DNA of 64,000 bases from Dicaeum eximium (Eukaryota; Chordata; Aves; Passeriformes; Dicaeidae): the NCBI GenBank assembly GCA_013396995.1, contig VWZP01005658.1, positions 2,480,453-2,544,452 on the forward strand, in the 5' to 3' direction. Of this stretch, positions 25,208 through 38,700 are shown piece after piece. The notes beneath the pieces are model-generated. The model was not told the DNA's origin and ran no database searches. It saw only the letters and a program-made list of their open reading frames with translations. Within the stretch, counting starts at the first letter, position 1; the number at the start of each line of letters is the position of its first letter. A program made the translations under genes and the position numbers.

Positions 25208-28200
25208 TATGAGCTTTTATTGCTTTTACACTGGTGACTGTTTTCAGTTTTCTTCCGTGTCCAAGCCTGAGCTGACACACAGCAGCAGCAGCTTGTCAGA
25301 GAAAACAATAAATAGTTTGTGTTGCTCCAGGAAGACTTTCCCTACATTTACCCATAAACATCAGGGTCTACAGAAAATCTGTCATTCTCCCTCCTTCTTC
25401 TCTGTCTCCCAACCCATTATCCTTAGGAAGTCTGCTCTACCTCCTTAGGGAACCTTGGAAACCATCTATCCTGGTGATTCCATTCCTGCCCTAAAATTCC
25501 ACCCCCTGTGCCATAAAAGGATTTGGTGTGTCCCCCACCTGGATGGGATTGAACTCAGTTCCCTGGTGCCCAGGAACAGCTTTGCCAGTCCCTGCTGCCA
25601 GAGGTGCTGGACACCCTGCATCCTTCTGACCTGCTCAGAACTTGCTCACTGCAGGGCTGCAGTCACTGTGACTCGTAGAAAGGAGAGGTGAGATGATAGT
25701 TTTGACAATGATTAAGGACCTAATGGGCCTGCAGGCAGAGCAATTTCAAGTTTAACATAATCTCTGATCTGGTGTGGAGCTTCTCTGCCCCAGTGCGTCT
25801 GAGAAATGGTGTGCACTGTCATCTGTACAAGTATCTTAGCTTCTCATTACCTTGTTCTAACCTGTTTTTATCTTTGACAGAAAGAAATCCTGATGAACAA
25901 CAACATGGGCTTAAAGTCTATGTAAAAGAAACTAAGGCTTTAACAGTAAAATTTGTTCACATATCTCTGAGGCCTGGCATAGGAATATTTCATTCTCAAA
26001 CGACTGTTATTGCTTCTAAATGCCTAATTTTCATAAATCTATTTGGAAATATCACAGTCATAGTGACAACTCTTTCCTGTCCCATATCTTTGAGAGGAAT
26101 GAAGCACATCAGCAGAAAACAGATGGCTAATAGTGGGTTGTCTGTGACAGCATGTGCTGCATTCTGTTATCCCTCTGTCCTTACTGATGAGCTGATCATA
26201 TCAAAAGGCACATAATTTACACATTTTTGTGCCTGCAACTCACTGTTTAATTTCCATTCTTTTTAAACCTTGCCTGAAGAGGAAAGGCCTGTGTCTGTCT
26301 AGAGCAGCTTGAGTTCTGTCCTCCCAGTTAGGGAGCTTTTAGTAGCTCCAGCAACTGGGAAGATGCACATAATGCTAAGAAAGTAGAAACAAAGACTCAA
26401 CCACCAAGGAAGAGATAAATATATTTATTGTACTAATACAAAGAGCTGGACCTCTCCCCTGCCTGGCATCTCTCTGTAATCACTTATGCTTATGCAAAAT
26501 AGAACTTACAAGGCTTTACAGTGCTGTAAAAAATATGCTTTTTTTCTGTAAAGAAAACATGACTGTAAAAGTTACAACCCATCAACCCTCTGAGTTAACA
26601 AGAAACAATGAACAAGTTAAAAACTCTTCAATATCTGGAAGGAAAAATGAAATAGTTTTCTATGTTATTTGAACCAAATCTACTGCATGATGCTAATTGT
26701 GCCATAAGGGGAGTTAGATGTGCTGTGTGTTAAGACTCTTGCTAATGTTGCTTCATGAGCCTGAGGAATCTTTTTTGCCTCCCTACCCCTGACACCCGAG
26801 TTGGGAGCTATTGTCCACTCCCAGCTCTCACACTACTAACTTTACCTTCTTCTTCATTATTCACCTTTGTGTTATCTTTCAATTTTTTACTTGTGAGCCA
26901 CTCATCTCCAAAGTGACTTAAAGAACTGAAAAATATTTATCATAAACATTTACACAACCTTCCCTTTACATGACAGTTCTTCACATTAGTGCAGGGTGAA
27001 GAGACCCTGGGATAAGGATTTTCTGTGAAAATGATATATCTCTCTTGAAAGCCAAAAATTGAATTAATGTTCAATTACAAGTGTTCTGTGAGCATAAGCA
27101 AGAGTTTAATGTGCTCCTAGAGGTCTAATTCAATCCACACCTCAGGTTTATTTATACAAAAGTGGCAGAATGTGATACTATGGGACTTCATTTACTCTAC
27201 AAACAGAGTGCAAAGAATAAAAGAGCAGAGCAGAGACACTGACTCGTGTTCATAAGGGATAGGGAAGGTGATTACTGGAAGAAAGGGTAGTCTTAATTAA
27301 CTCCCCCTTTTTCTACTAAAATTTTTGGCATGACTCAAGGATGAGGTAACAAAGCCTTTCAACTACCCTCGTCTTCCACAGTGACTTCACTCCTGCAAAC
27401 AAATTTTACATTTATCTGTGTCAATCGAACTCCACCTGCCTGTTGATGAAATGGTGTGGGCTGATGTTAGAGCGCTGCAGCAGATTACCAGGAAATCACT
27501 GTGATTTACTGTCATCCTGCTCTGGAGGAGAAACTGCCTCAAATTACCCTGAGTGATGAGTGCCTGAAGAAGCTCCACTGATTCAGTGCAGTTGGTATAG
27601 ATGTGCACTGGTGTTACAAAAAAAGCAGGAAATGACCCAAACACTTTAAGGAAGGTTTAAGCAGCTTGGTTAGCCATGAAAAATTCTTTGCTCTTATGGG
27701 CAACTAACAGAGATTAAATGGAAACAGTTTCCACCAAATCTTTATTAGATAATTTTCTTATAATCACACAGCCCATCATTTTGTTCAGGAGCAGTTTAAG
27801 ATTGAAACAACAGAAAATGATGTACAGTTGATGCCAGTCAGTATTCCCTGCATTTAGGCTTTGGCTCAGCCTCATAACCCTGCAGGAGAGCCCAGCAGAC
27901 CTGAGAGCACTGTGAGATACCCAGGGATGAATAGCAGCATTTCCTTTGTAATAACAGCTTCTTCTTATCCTTCACAAATGCATAGTCCTACTCACCTCAC
28001 CCTCCTCCAGGCTTTAAAGCAACTTGTCCCTGAGATTTAGCTGGTTAAACAGTACCCCAATACACTGAAATCTTCTCTGAAATCCCCTTGGATGACTGTG
28101 AGCAAAGGAGTGAGGGGCAGTATCACATTGCTTAGCTGATCAATGGAAGAACACATACAGCAGGTTCTTGTTTAATATTCAAAGGACTTTTTTCTTCTGT

Positions 28201-31200
28201 GACCTCTGCTTATGAAAATCTGATGTGTTCAGGGGTGGTGCAGCCCATGTCCTTTCACAGACAACATTCCAAGTGGTGAGGGAGCTGTGTGTGCACAGCT
28301 CAATATTCCAGAGTCAGGGAGAGGAAGCTCTAAGTGCCCAGCCCTCCTCACCTGGAGGAAAGCAGAGTGTCCTCTCCCTGCTCCTCTCCTCCTGGCAGTG
28401 GGACAGGAAAGGACCCCATTCTCACCATGGCCTGCCAAGCCTCAGCTGTCCCATGACACTGCTTGAAGTGTAACGGGGTGTAAACTTTGCTAGCAATGTT
28501 GAAGAGGAAGGACAGAGCTGGGAGCATGCTGCTGGGAAAATGCTACAAAGAATTGAAAGGTTAAGTGAGAAAGCAGGAGAAAGAAAACTATCTTTGTGAT
28601 TTCTACCAGATGTCAGTTTTATATTCTACCAGTCATATAGTCTACCAGATCTCATTATAAAAATATAATGTACTAATTATATGCTTTCATAGATTTTTCT
28701 CAGGCATGAGTTTTTTCTTCTGTTTTCTTCTTTTTCCTGTTATCTCCCTGAAATAAACTGCCTGTGACCCAAAAGTAATCTAATGAAGTCAGACTATATA
28801 ATAATCTTTGCTTGCAATAAACCTAGATCCTAGTAAGTACGGGTACTCTTTAAAGAGATTTTTATGCTACTGTTTGTGTTTAAATTATTATATCCTAGAC
28901 ACAGCTAAGTGTGCTGCTAGAGGATGCAAGTAGTCCCTGAAGCAGGTGGATAATCCACTGCCAATACTATGGGGCTGTGCCAAATTTCTAGTCTATCAAT
29001 AGCCTTGGGCTTCTTCACTTGTTTTCTGTCAGAGATCGAGAAGGGAGCCCCTGCTCTACTGCCTGCACTGAACTCCAGCATCTTTGGGAACTTCTGAGCA
29101 GAGCCATACACTGGGAGGCCTGATGCTGAATGTCATTGATAATGATAAAGTACACTGAATCCCACAAAAATTAGAATGGAAGGAGAATGAAAGTATATCT
29201 AAACTTTTTTCTACTTTAGTGCTCTCCCTCACTCTGCCTAAGACTCTCTAATGTGTAATAAATAGGAAGAAATGTGGTCCTTGGTAAGTAATCCTTGTAT
29301 AGCCAGTGCATGCAAAACAGATTCTTTCATAGTCAGAAGGGGGTTAAATGAGAAAAATCTACAGTTCATATAGTTTTTTAATATCTGGAGTATAATTTGT
29401 CTATCTCCTACCCAGATTCTTAGAGAGATTTTAAAAACAAAATTAATGCTCCAAGAAATATTGTCAAGAGATGCAAACAAAATGGTCCACATGATTTCTA
29501 GATTTCCCAGAAGCACTCATTAGATGACCCCACCCCAGTCCTGACAGTTCACTTGGAATTGTTCTGTGTTAGCACTGCAAGCTGCCTGTGGAGTTTCCCT
29601 TTGCATTCATCATTAGCACTCCTCAAGGATGGCTCACATCACTTTTTCCCCCAGTGAAGACACACCCTGTGTTTTCAGTTGGCTGTTTCTGTGCTGCAGT
29701 TGAGAACAGAGCTGCTGTGGGAATGGGATTTCCAGAGCTCCATAGCCCTATTGATTTTCCCATGTGCCCACCAAACAGCTGATAATTTTTGCCTCTTGCT
29801 AATCTGGATTTGAGATGAGCCAGTAATCTAAAGAAGAAAATCTTTTTAATCTCAAGAGCTGTTCAATCCCACCTACATTTCATTATTGAAAATATTTTCT
29901 ATATTTTTCTTTTAAAAAATGGAACACTGAGTCATTGTCTGAATGAAATGCTATCCTGCCTGATAACAAAGCTTCTCTCACAAATATTAGTTCCACTTCT
30001 ATTGCTTTATAATAAATGGTTGCAGCTGTTGCCATGGCAATTTTAATTTTTAAAAATGTATCCAACTGAAGACAAGAAATGCAGCTGTTGTTATGAGAAA
30101 GTCTAAAATAAATCCAGATGTGAATTGTATGATCTAGTGTTGGCAGTAATAACGTCAGAAACAAAACATGTTACATGCTTTGTTTTCTTGATATACTGGA
30201 GCTGAGGATGGGGATTTAGGGATATTTTGAATTGTCAGTCTCTGTTCCTGATCCAAATATAGCAAAAAAGCAGAATTAAATTTCACCTTAGGGAAAGGCA
30301 CTTCACTTGCTAGAAAAGCTGGTCAGCCTTGCATAGAGAAGGGCAGTAATATTCCTGTAGGAGAAAGGTGGGCCTCAAGCTCTCCTCTGTCTTTCTGCTA
30401 ATATGCTAACATTTTATTTTTTACAGCTTATAAAAAGAAAAATCCCAGCCATGGTAGAAAACTTAGAATTGCAATATTACCTATTGTTTACTACCTTATC
30501 ACTCTATAGCCTGAAGTTCTTTAACCTGTAATACCTTTAATGTTAGAACATTAAAACAAAATTACTGGACAGTGCTCTACAAAGAAAACATAATCCAGCA
30601 AGTCCCACTACACATACTAATAGTCACACAGAAAAAATCCACTGTGCTGGGAAGATAAATAGTCCATGTCAGTCTCTTGTGGGAAAAAGTATTTGAAGAT
30701 AGAATTTCTGAGAAGGTGATAAAAGAATAGGTCCAGACTTACTTGAAAGTGAACTTTACCTCTGGTAAATGCTGACTGCAAAGCAGTAGCTCAAAGCAGG
30801 AGCAGAGAGATGTTGGGAGGCAGCGTGTGCAGTGTGACAGGAACGGGACAGGGCAGGGCGGTGGCAGATGGGCTGGGAGGGGGCTTTGCATCCGTCTTGT
30901 GCCTTTTCTCCTCGCCTTGGAACTGCAAAGGCTGCTCTGCCTGAAGCCCTTGGACACTGTAGCTGGCTCTGCACAGCCTGGGGAGTTCATTTCAGCAGAG
31001 CCAGGGCTGCTGGACCTTGGGGGAATTGGTTTGATCGGCGTTGAGCCAGTGCTGATTACGGCACCTGCCAATAGCTCCTGGCAATCTGCAGCATTGCTGG
31101 ACTTCACTCGTGGTAAAATTAAACAAAGAGAGGGAATCACCACTTAGGCAGGAAAGTTGATGTGGATAGAATTTCAGTCCCAAATTCTAAGGCAATCAAA

Positions 31201-33972
31201 ACAGTAAAACTTTCTTTTTATTCTTAAGAAAAGAAAACAAGAGAACACACACAAATACACAGTCAGACACTCATTCTGTTTCTCTGACTTCCATCTTTGG
31301 GGATATGTTACTCAAAAAAATTGGAAGTCTGTATTTCTTTATCCTTTGTACAGGAATTTTGAATGATAAGTCACCTTTAAGCCTTGCTACTTAAACATAT
31401 GCTACTTGAAGAAAATGTAAAAGTTAATGGGAATCTTGAAAATAATCTCAATAATAAAATCCTACCCATCCCAATTTCCTAAATATAAATCACTTGATCA
31501 AAGTGACCTAATACCAAATATACTGGATGAGAGGTTTTGCTTTGATAAGAATGAATTATTTGTAAGCACACATGCTAAGGCTTTTGGAAGCCCAGTTGCC
31601 AGCTGATCATGAGTTATTCCTCAGTGCTGAGATTGAAAGAGTTAAGGAACAACTTCCTTTGTTAAAATTAAGGTATATGTCATTGGCCTATCCAATGCAC
31701 TGTGAAAAACCTCACAGAAATCAAGGGCAGCCAAACAGATAATTTTTCTCTCTGGCTTTGTAAAGACTCCATTGATTCATGGATAAACATGTAGTATAAC
31801 ACATTCATTTCCACCACTTAGTTTAAAAATAAATACTTTCCCTAGTCAGGAAGTTCTATGAGGCTTAAACACAGCTATTAATAAGTGTAAAATTATTCTG
31901 CCTAGCTTCATTACTCTCATAATTACTAGAATGTAGGAGTCTTGCCTCAGAAACTTTAGCATTCACTTCACTCTAACAGTGACACTCTTCAAGCTATGGA
32001 CTAAGTCCTGCTAACACTAGAAATAGATTGTAAAACTGTGAACATCCTATAATGAGAGTTTAGAAATACCTTTCACCTTACTCTCTAGGAATAAAAATAC
32101 TGTAATGAAGAAGATGTACACTGTTAAATGGTTCAGGAGGCTGAAATTTTCTTCAGGGATATTTTCATCTAGCTGTAACCTTCTCCCAGTGTGTCTGAGG
32201 AAGGAGCAGCAGCCTGCTAGGCACTCCATTATTCTCATTTCTCTCACTATTGCTTCTGGCTGTGCTTGCTACAGATCAGTAGAACAATGTGGAAAGAAAC
32301 ACTGTTTGATTTCTTTTAAGTGAAAATAAAGTAAACGTTCAGTGAATGGGGATACAAAATTAAAATGCTTTAAAGTCTAAAAACTATATCACTTTTGTGA
32401 GATTTTGTAGTGGAGAAATTACTAAGGGAAAATTGTGAATATCAGTTTATTCAGTGTATTGTTGGGATACTACTTTGTTCAAAGTTTTAATCACATTTAA
32501 ACCTTCCTTTTCAAAATCCAAATTCTAATGTCACTATGTCTCCCCAGAAACGTGCTGAAATTTCGTCAGGAATCCAAATAACACACAAATATGCACATTG
32601 CATTCAGAATATGTAGATCATTATAATTAGCAATTAGGGAACATCAAAGTTCCAAATGCATAAGGACCAAACTGATAAAAAGACTGGATGCCTTTCCCTG
32701 GTACAGTGGTCTTCACAGGGAATGTTCTTCAGTCCCATTGCCTTGAACAGGGTAGAAATGAACCAGCTCTGCCACACTGAGCTCTCTCAGGGCCACTTGC
32801 ACAACTGCTGCCCTGAGTGTTTTCTGTCTCTGTCATGGCTTGTGACTTTGCCAAAATGTCACCATCGAGGCTGCATTGCCATGTTGCATTTCCAATTTCC
32901 ATGAAGATTTTTTCCTCTCTCTCTCTTTCCCCCCCTCTAAACTGGCGTTCTGCAGAGCCATTATAGAGATAAGCACCTCTGTGCTTATCTTGGGCAGAAA
33001 CCTTACAACCACATAATTACAAAGCTTACTCACTGTACCACTTTGAAACTCAGGCTTGTTATTTCCAAGGGGAGGAAAGAGGAAATTATCCATCTGTTTC
33101 CTACATATCCTTCACCCTTGTGAAAATGTGACAAAATTATGCAAATTTTTAAAGGTTTCCGAAATGTTTAGTTGACAAATCTCAGTGGAGATCTGATAAA
33201 CTTCATCAACTAAAAATCTTCCAAGATCTCATCTTTTTAGGCACATACCATCTGAAACTTAGATATGTGTTTTTTTTTCCCCTGCAGCTGCTGGTCCTGA
33301 CTCAGCCAGCTGCTGTCCCCAGTGCTGTGACCATCACATCACCCCTCTGGTCCCCATCACCTCTGTTTGTCACAACTTAATAACAAGGATAGTGAAGAGG
33401 TGCTTGCACCAGGAACAAATCAGGGTCTCTACAGTGGGATGGAGATGGTGACCATTGTCTTCTGAAAAGGCAAAGGAGAGAAAGACCAGTACAAAAGCAA
33501 GTGGAAACAAGGAGAGAGCAAGCAAGTGGAGCTCTGTCACCATTGGAATAAATTCCCAGAATAGAAATTTGCTGAGTCTCATCATTGAAGTAGCTGTGCA
33601 GTGCAGTAACTGGAGGTTTGCAGTCACTCCTGCTGTGCCTGGCACTGAAGGAAGGCAGCTGATGTTACTGTTATCAATTATTCTCTTTGCTCGAGGGACA
33701 AAAGTATATCCTGAAACCACTAAAGTTCCTACTCCAAAAGGTGGGACATGCACACTGAAATGATGTCTTGGGTATGGAGAGTGGGGGGGGTTCTGTGTAT
33801 GAAAAAATAAACTTAAAAATTACATTTGATTAAGATGTTTATAGAAGGTACCTCTCCAATTCCTCATTTGTAAGATAGGAAAATTTTGGGGCATTGTGTA
33901 ACTTTTGAGTATTTGATAACATTTGCATTATTTTGATGTGCTTTATGGACAGTTCCCCATGCACACAAAAAA

Positions 33973-33990
33973 ATATATATATATATATAT
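33973..33990. repeat. (AT)9 microsatellite
   Basis: Nine AT units follow a run of A and are flanked by two gca-rich words (gcacaca to the left, gcacttatgcacatgca to the right). Confidence 0.95.
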
Positions 33991-35186
33991 GCACTTATGC
34001 ACATGCAAAAGAATTTAATGGAGAGCTGAGTCAGTTCGAACAGCCTCAGTAGCTTAAGGATTTGAGCCTTAAAAGATCAAGGCTTGCAGGAGGAAGCAGT
34101 TTACCTGATATTACTGGTAAAAAAAAAATTGTTAGAGTGGGTCAGAATGATGAAATTCAAATTGAACTGTAGCACAGAGGTTCTGGAGTGGTTCACAGAG
34201 GGATCACAAGAGAAATCAGTCTTTCCTAGTGCTCCTGGGTAGCCACTGGAAATAGTCCATTCTCCCACAATAGCAATGGGCTCTTTGTTCACATAGTCAT
34301 AACCTGATCTCCAAGGAATAACAGAATTTTTATGGAGTATCCTGTTGTGACAAACTCTCTGTCTCTCTGAGATAGCTGTGCTCCCCAGTGCTGTATTTCT
34401 GGGAAGGATTTGGGCAGTGAATAGGAATTGGTGGGTACCCTGCAAATGAAATGGCAGAAAGGACTCCCTCACCTTTCTGACACACACTCCTCCTCTATCT
34501 TCTCTGCCAGGAGACATGATATGTATGTTAATTTATTGCAAGAGCCAGACAGACTCTTACATAAAGTATTTCATCCAGAGAGGATGAAATGAGCTTTCTT
34601 TCTGAACCCTTCAAGGGAAATAATATCAATACTATCATTTTAAACTAAAAGGGAGTTGTCTCTGTAAGTAGAATTAGACTCTGTATGTAATTATCTTGCT
34701 CTCAGGAAAAATCTATCTTATTCACTAGAAAAAGGTTATTTGGACAAGAAAAAACATCTGGAGGAGCTCAAAACCAGGCTGACTTGTACCAGGGTGTACT
34801 TCAGTTCTGAAGAGTTCCCAATAGAAATCTTTGAAATGAAGAAGCTTTGATGCCAGTTCAGTCATTTGTAGGGAAAGTGTAGCTAAATAATTGCCTTACT
34901 TAGGTGTGATTTGCAAGGACTGCAAGCAGCATTCTTAATTATGAACTTAAAACTTCTCCATCTGTTTGTGTATAAGTGGACAGAGATACCTGCAGCTACT
35001 CTGATTTGATTGGGTCTGACAAGTACAGACATTCCCAGCTGATTTGAGCTAAGCTATATCTTCATACATCCCTCAGGGCAATCTCCATAGCATTGCTCAC
35101 TGAAATCTACTCTAGCTTAGCAGTCTGGAGCTGAAGGCTGCCTGTTCAAATAAATTGCATGGACAAAGCAGTGCCAATTAGAGAGC

Positions 35187-35723
35187 TGTGGCAGGCTGGC
35201 CCTGGCTGGGTGACAGGTGCCCACCCAGCCACTCCCTCTTCTGCAGGGTGGGGTGGGGGGAGGAAAATAAGATGGAAAAAAGCACAGGAGTGAAGATAAA
35301 GGCACGTGAATAAAGCAAAAGCTGTGTGTGAAAGCAAAGGAAAACAAAAGTTTTATCCTCTGCTTCTCATTGGTGGGTGATGCCCAGCCACGTCTGTGGA
35401 GCAGTTGCTCTGGAATATAAATGCAGTTTTATCTGCCCCTTCCTCCTTTCTCTTAGCTTTTATTGCTGAACACATCAGATGGTGTGGAATGTCCCTTTGG
35501 TCAGTTTGGGCCAGTTGTCCTGCCTGTGTCCTATCCCAGGTCTTTGTCCACCTCCTACCACTGGGATGCTGGAGAGGCAGCGCTGCTGCTGGGCCAGCCC
35601 CAGTGTTTAATTTAATTAAAACACAGCAGAGTTATCAGCACCCTTCCAGCTCCCAGTGCTGGCACAGCTCTGGGAGGGCTGCTGGGGGAAATGAATTCCA
35701 GCTCAGGCAGACCCAGCAGCACA
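35187..35723 (-). mobile_element. Near-complete LTR, bird endogenous-retrovirus type
   Basis: On the minus strand it begins TGTGCTGCTGGGTCTGCC, includes a block with CTGACCAAAGGGACATTCC and a GCAATAAAAGC-type promoter/poly-A block, and ends GCCAGCCTGCCACA. These blocks occur in the same order in an avian LTR family I know from memory. The ends are TG...CA. The 5-bp flanks, agagc and gggag, do not clearly match, so the boundaries may be off by a few bases. There is no coding capacity; ORFs across it are incidental. Confidence 0.72.
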
Positions 35724-38700
35724 GGGAGTAAGAGCTTTAGCACAAATTAACTGGATTCTACGTAAAACCGTAATACGCCACTAATATTGGAAAAAGGGAT
35801 GTGAAATACTGAAATATGAAAAAAATTGAGGAGTGAGAATTACCTCCTGAAAATATTCTGTTCTGAGTGCCCATTTTCATACTGAAATTTTGGCTTTAAG
35901 AAGCATTACAGAAATTCAACAACATTTTTTCCTCTGATTTAAGCATAACACTGGTCTGTACAGTAAAGCTCATGGAGGAAAAAAGAAAGGAAGTTTTGTT
36001 GAGCAAAGATACAAACATTCTATGTGGGATTTCCTCTATTCTGGGAGAGAAGCTCTTTCAAAGTTCCTGCTAATAGCAAGTTTGGTTAGCTTCCCAGTGC
36101 TCACATGTCCTGTTCCAGATGGTCAGTGACGTGAAACTCTAATTATCATCAACAAAATAAGCTGGGACTAAACCCTTCCTCAAAGGTAAAAAGAGCAGAT
36201 GGACAACCAAAATTTCATTATTATAGAAATAATAGAGAAAAAGTACTCCTTATCTACCTTTCAAAATCACTAACTAAAGTGCTGTGCAATTAACTCCTTG
36301 CTCTATTAATATATAAATTACTCTGTAATTTGACTGTTTGAATGGCTGCTTGGTATTTGAACCTTTCCAACAATATTTGGAATAGTAGCCAAATTCATCT
36401 TGTCTAAGGGGAACCAGTAAGTGAAATGATTGGCTGAGCTTCCATCCAGCATTTCGTTGGCTTTCAGGTATTCAGGGGATTCTATTTTATTCTCCTCCAC
36501 AATGTTACAGACATCCCTCCTCAGGAATCTTTGTGGGAATAAAATCACAAATAGCATTTATCTGGAATGAGACAAGGCCTGTATCCAGAGATACAGTTAG
36601 TCATTTATCCAGAATTGTAAATCACAGACACAGAAATCCCTAAATATTTGTCAAGGATTCAAACTCATGCAGGTCAGTACCATGGAGCAGCTCTCCCTGT
36701 ATCTGTTGTGTTCCCGTGCTGGCCTTACTTTGAGCTGGGATTTCTAGGTCAGGATTTTCAAAGGGAACCCCTCATCTAAACCTGCCACTGCTCAAACTGA
36801 GCTCACAGAGGCCACAGTCCCTCCAGGGCTGCCCAACCAGTCAGTGCAAAGCCAGCTACAAAGAAAGGGTCTGGGAGCAGCCCCCTGTATTTCTGGCAGA
36901 ATCTCATTCCTTTTCTGAATTCAGCTTCACTGCATGTTTGCAGCACATCACTCTTTAGAACTGACTGTCCTAATTCCCATTCTGTTGCCAGTTTTTTACA
37001 GTTCAGGAGTAGATTTTGATGTACTACTTAAGGATTTCAACATAGACATTCATAACAAAAACATATAAAACTTCAAAATTGCATCAGAGAAAGATAATCA
37101 GGGTTTCCTCTGCATCCCTATGAGTAAAGGAGCTTTTCTTCCCTCCAAAGAGTCCTAGCTGCAGGTTTATGTATCACTGTCATGATCTGTAGTTACACAA
37201 CGTGCCTTATCTTTGTTCCTTGTTTCTTTTTCCTAGCCGTGCCTTCACGATGCCCATTTGCTTTCACCAGCACATTTTCTTACATCTTCATTTCAGAATC
37301 TCTTCTCACCTTAGAAATCTCCTTTCTTTAGACAGGAAAATGTTGCATCTGTTGATACTTTTTACCTGTCACCTGTCTGATGGCACAGGTGCTTTTATTT
37401 CCCTCTTTCCTTCCTGGAAAGGTTCTGTGCACACTTTGTACATTAGTTGGCAAGGAGTGAGGCTTTTATCCTTTTGGCAAAGAATTCCTAGGCTGAAGGC
37501 TTCTACGTGTAGGTACACTAAAGCTGTTAGCTGTGTGTACATAAGGGCCCACTTATGGATAAAAGTGTTTTTTTTTACACTATTTCTATGTACTGATATG
37601 TCTAGGATGTGGGAATAACATCTTGTCTGGAGTCAGATACATGTTGAAAATAAATAGAACTTAAATGAGTTTCATTTTCACTCCAGTGGCTGAGATAGTA
37701 TTGTAAAAGACATGAAGGAATTGCATGAATACAGGGTTTAAAAAGTGGCTAAAATATAGAGAAACTGCATCCTTTGTTTTTCTTAAGTGATGGCTCAATA
37801 CTTTTTGCCATTTGCTAACAGTGCCTCACAAATCTCAGCATGAGGAGGGGGATTCAGGCTGGCAGAATTCCCCCTGTTCTTGGAATGAACAAACTCCCAG
37901 TTACCCACACGTGGGGAGGAAACTGAAACAAAGGATTAGCTAAGACAAAAGTCTTTGTTTCTTAATTGATACACATGAAACAAAGGATTTTGACACAGTT
38001 CATATGGAAGCCCACAATGTTGCTTTTAAAGGTCACTTTCTGAATATAACTGCAGTTTGTGGGAAAAATATGATGTGAGACCATTCAGATGTCTTCTGTG
38101 AAATTTGTTATTCAATGTGCTCAGGGATCAAAGTGTGGCAAAAACTATACAGAATAATGCTTTAAAAATGGAAGGGCAAAGGATCCAAATTAGAGACAGT
38201 CCATGACAAAAGAAAAAAGAAAAATATAATCATAAAGGGAGCTTCACATCTACTGAGATATGCATCAAGGAGACACTCATCATAACTTTCAAAACTATTC
38301 CTGCAACTCCCAGCTCCCAACTTAATTATTCAGCAGCATGGTTACAATACCTGCTCTTGTCCTTTGCAGAACAGCTGATTTTAATACATAATACACAAGG
38401 AACAACAAATAGAAATTGTTGTGAAAAGTAGGGAAGTAACACTTGCAGATAATGGACAGAAACTTCAGTGGGCCAATGACCACATCAAATATAGACTGAA
38501 TTCTTGTATCTGCATTTGATGTTTGTCAAATGTCTGTTTCTCAGTCTCTGATTACATTTCTCTCTTGTGTATGCTATGTTCAAGTTCAATGACATAATAG
38601 GAGAATTAAACCCACTGAAATAATAACAGAACAGGTAAACAAGTGACTAGAACCAGAAAGGGTTAAAGATTCTTACTAATTTTCTATTTGAGGTCCATCA

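Noticed and set aside
25772..26215. 147-codon plus-strand ORF with an acceptor-like site inside
   Set aside because: No recognisable domain, intronic AT-rich setting and opposite strand to the only supported gene; length is possible by chance in 64 kb.
33241..33330. Plus-strand polypyrimidine tract and CAG resembling a strong acceptor
   Set aside because: No open conserved exon or donor follows, and the gene is on the other strand.
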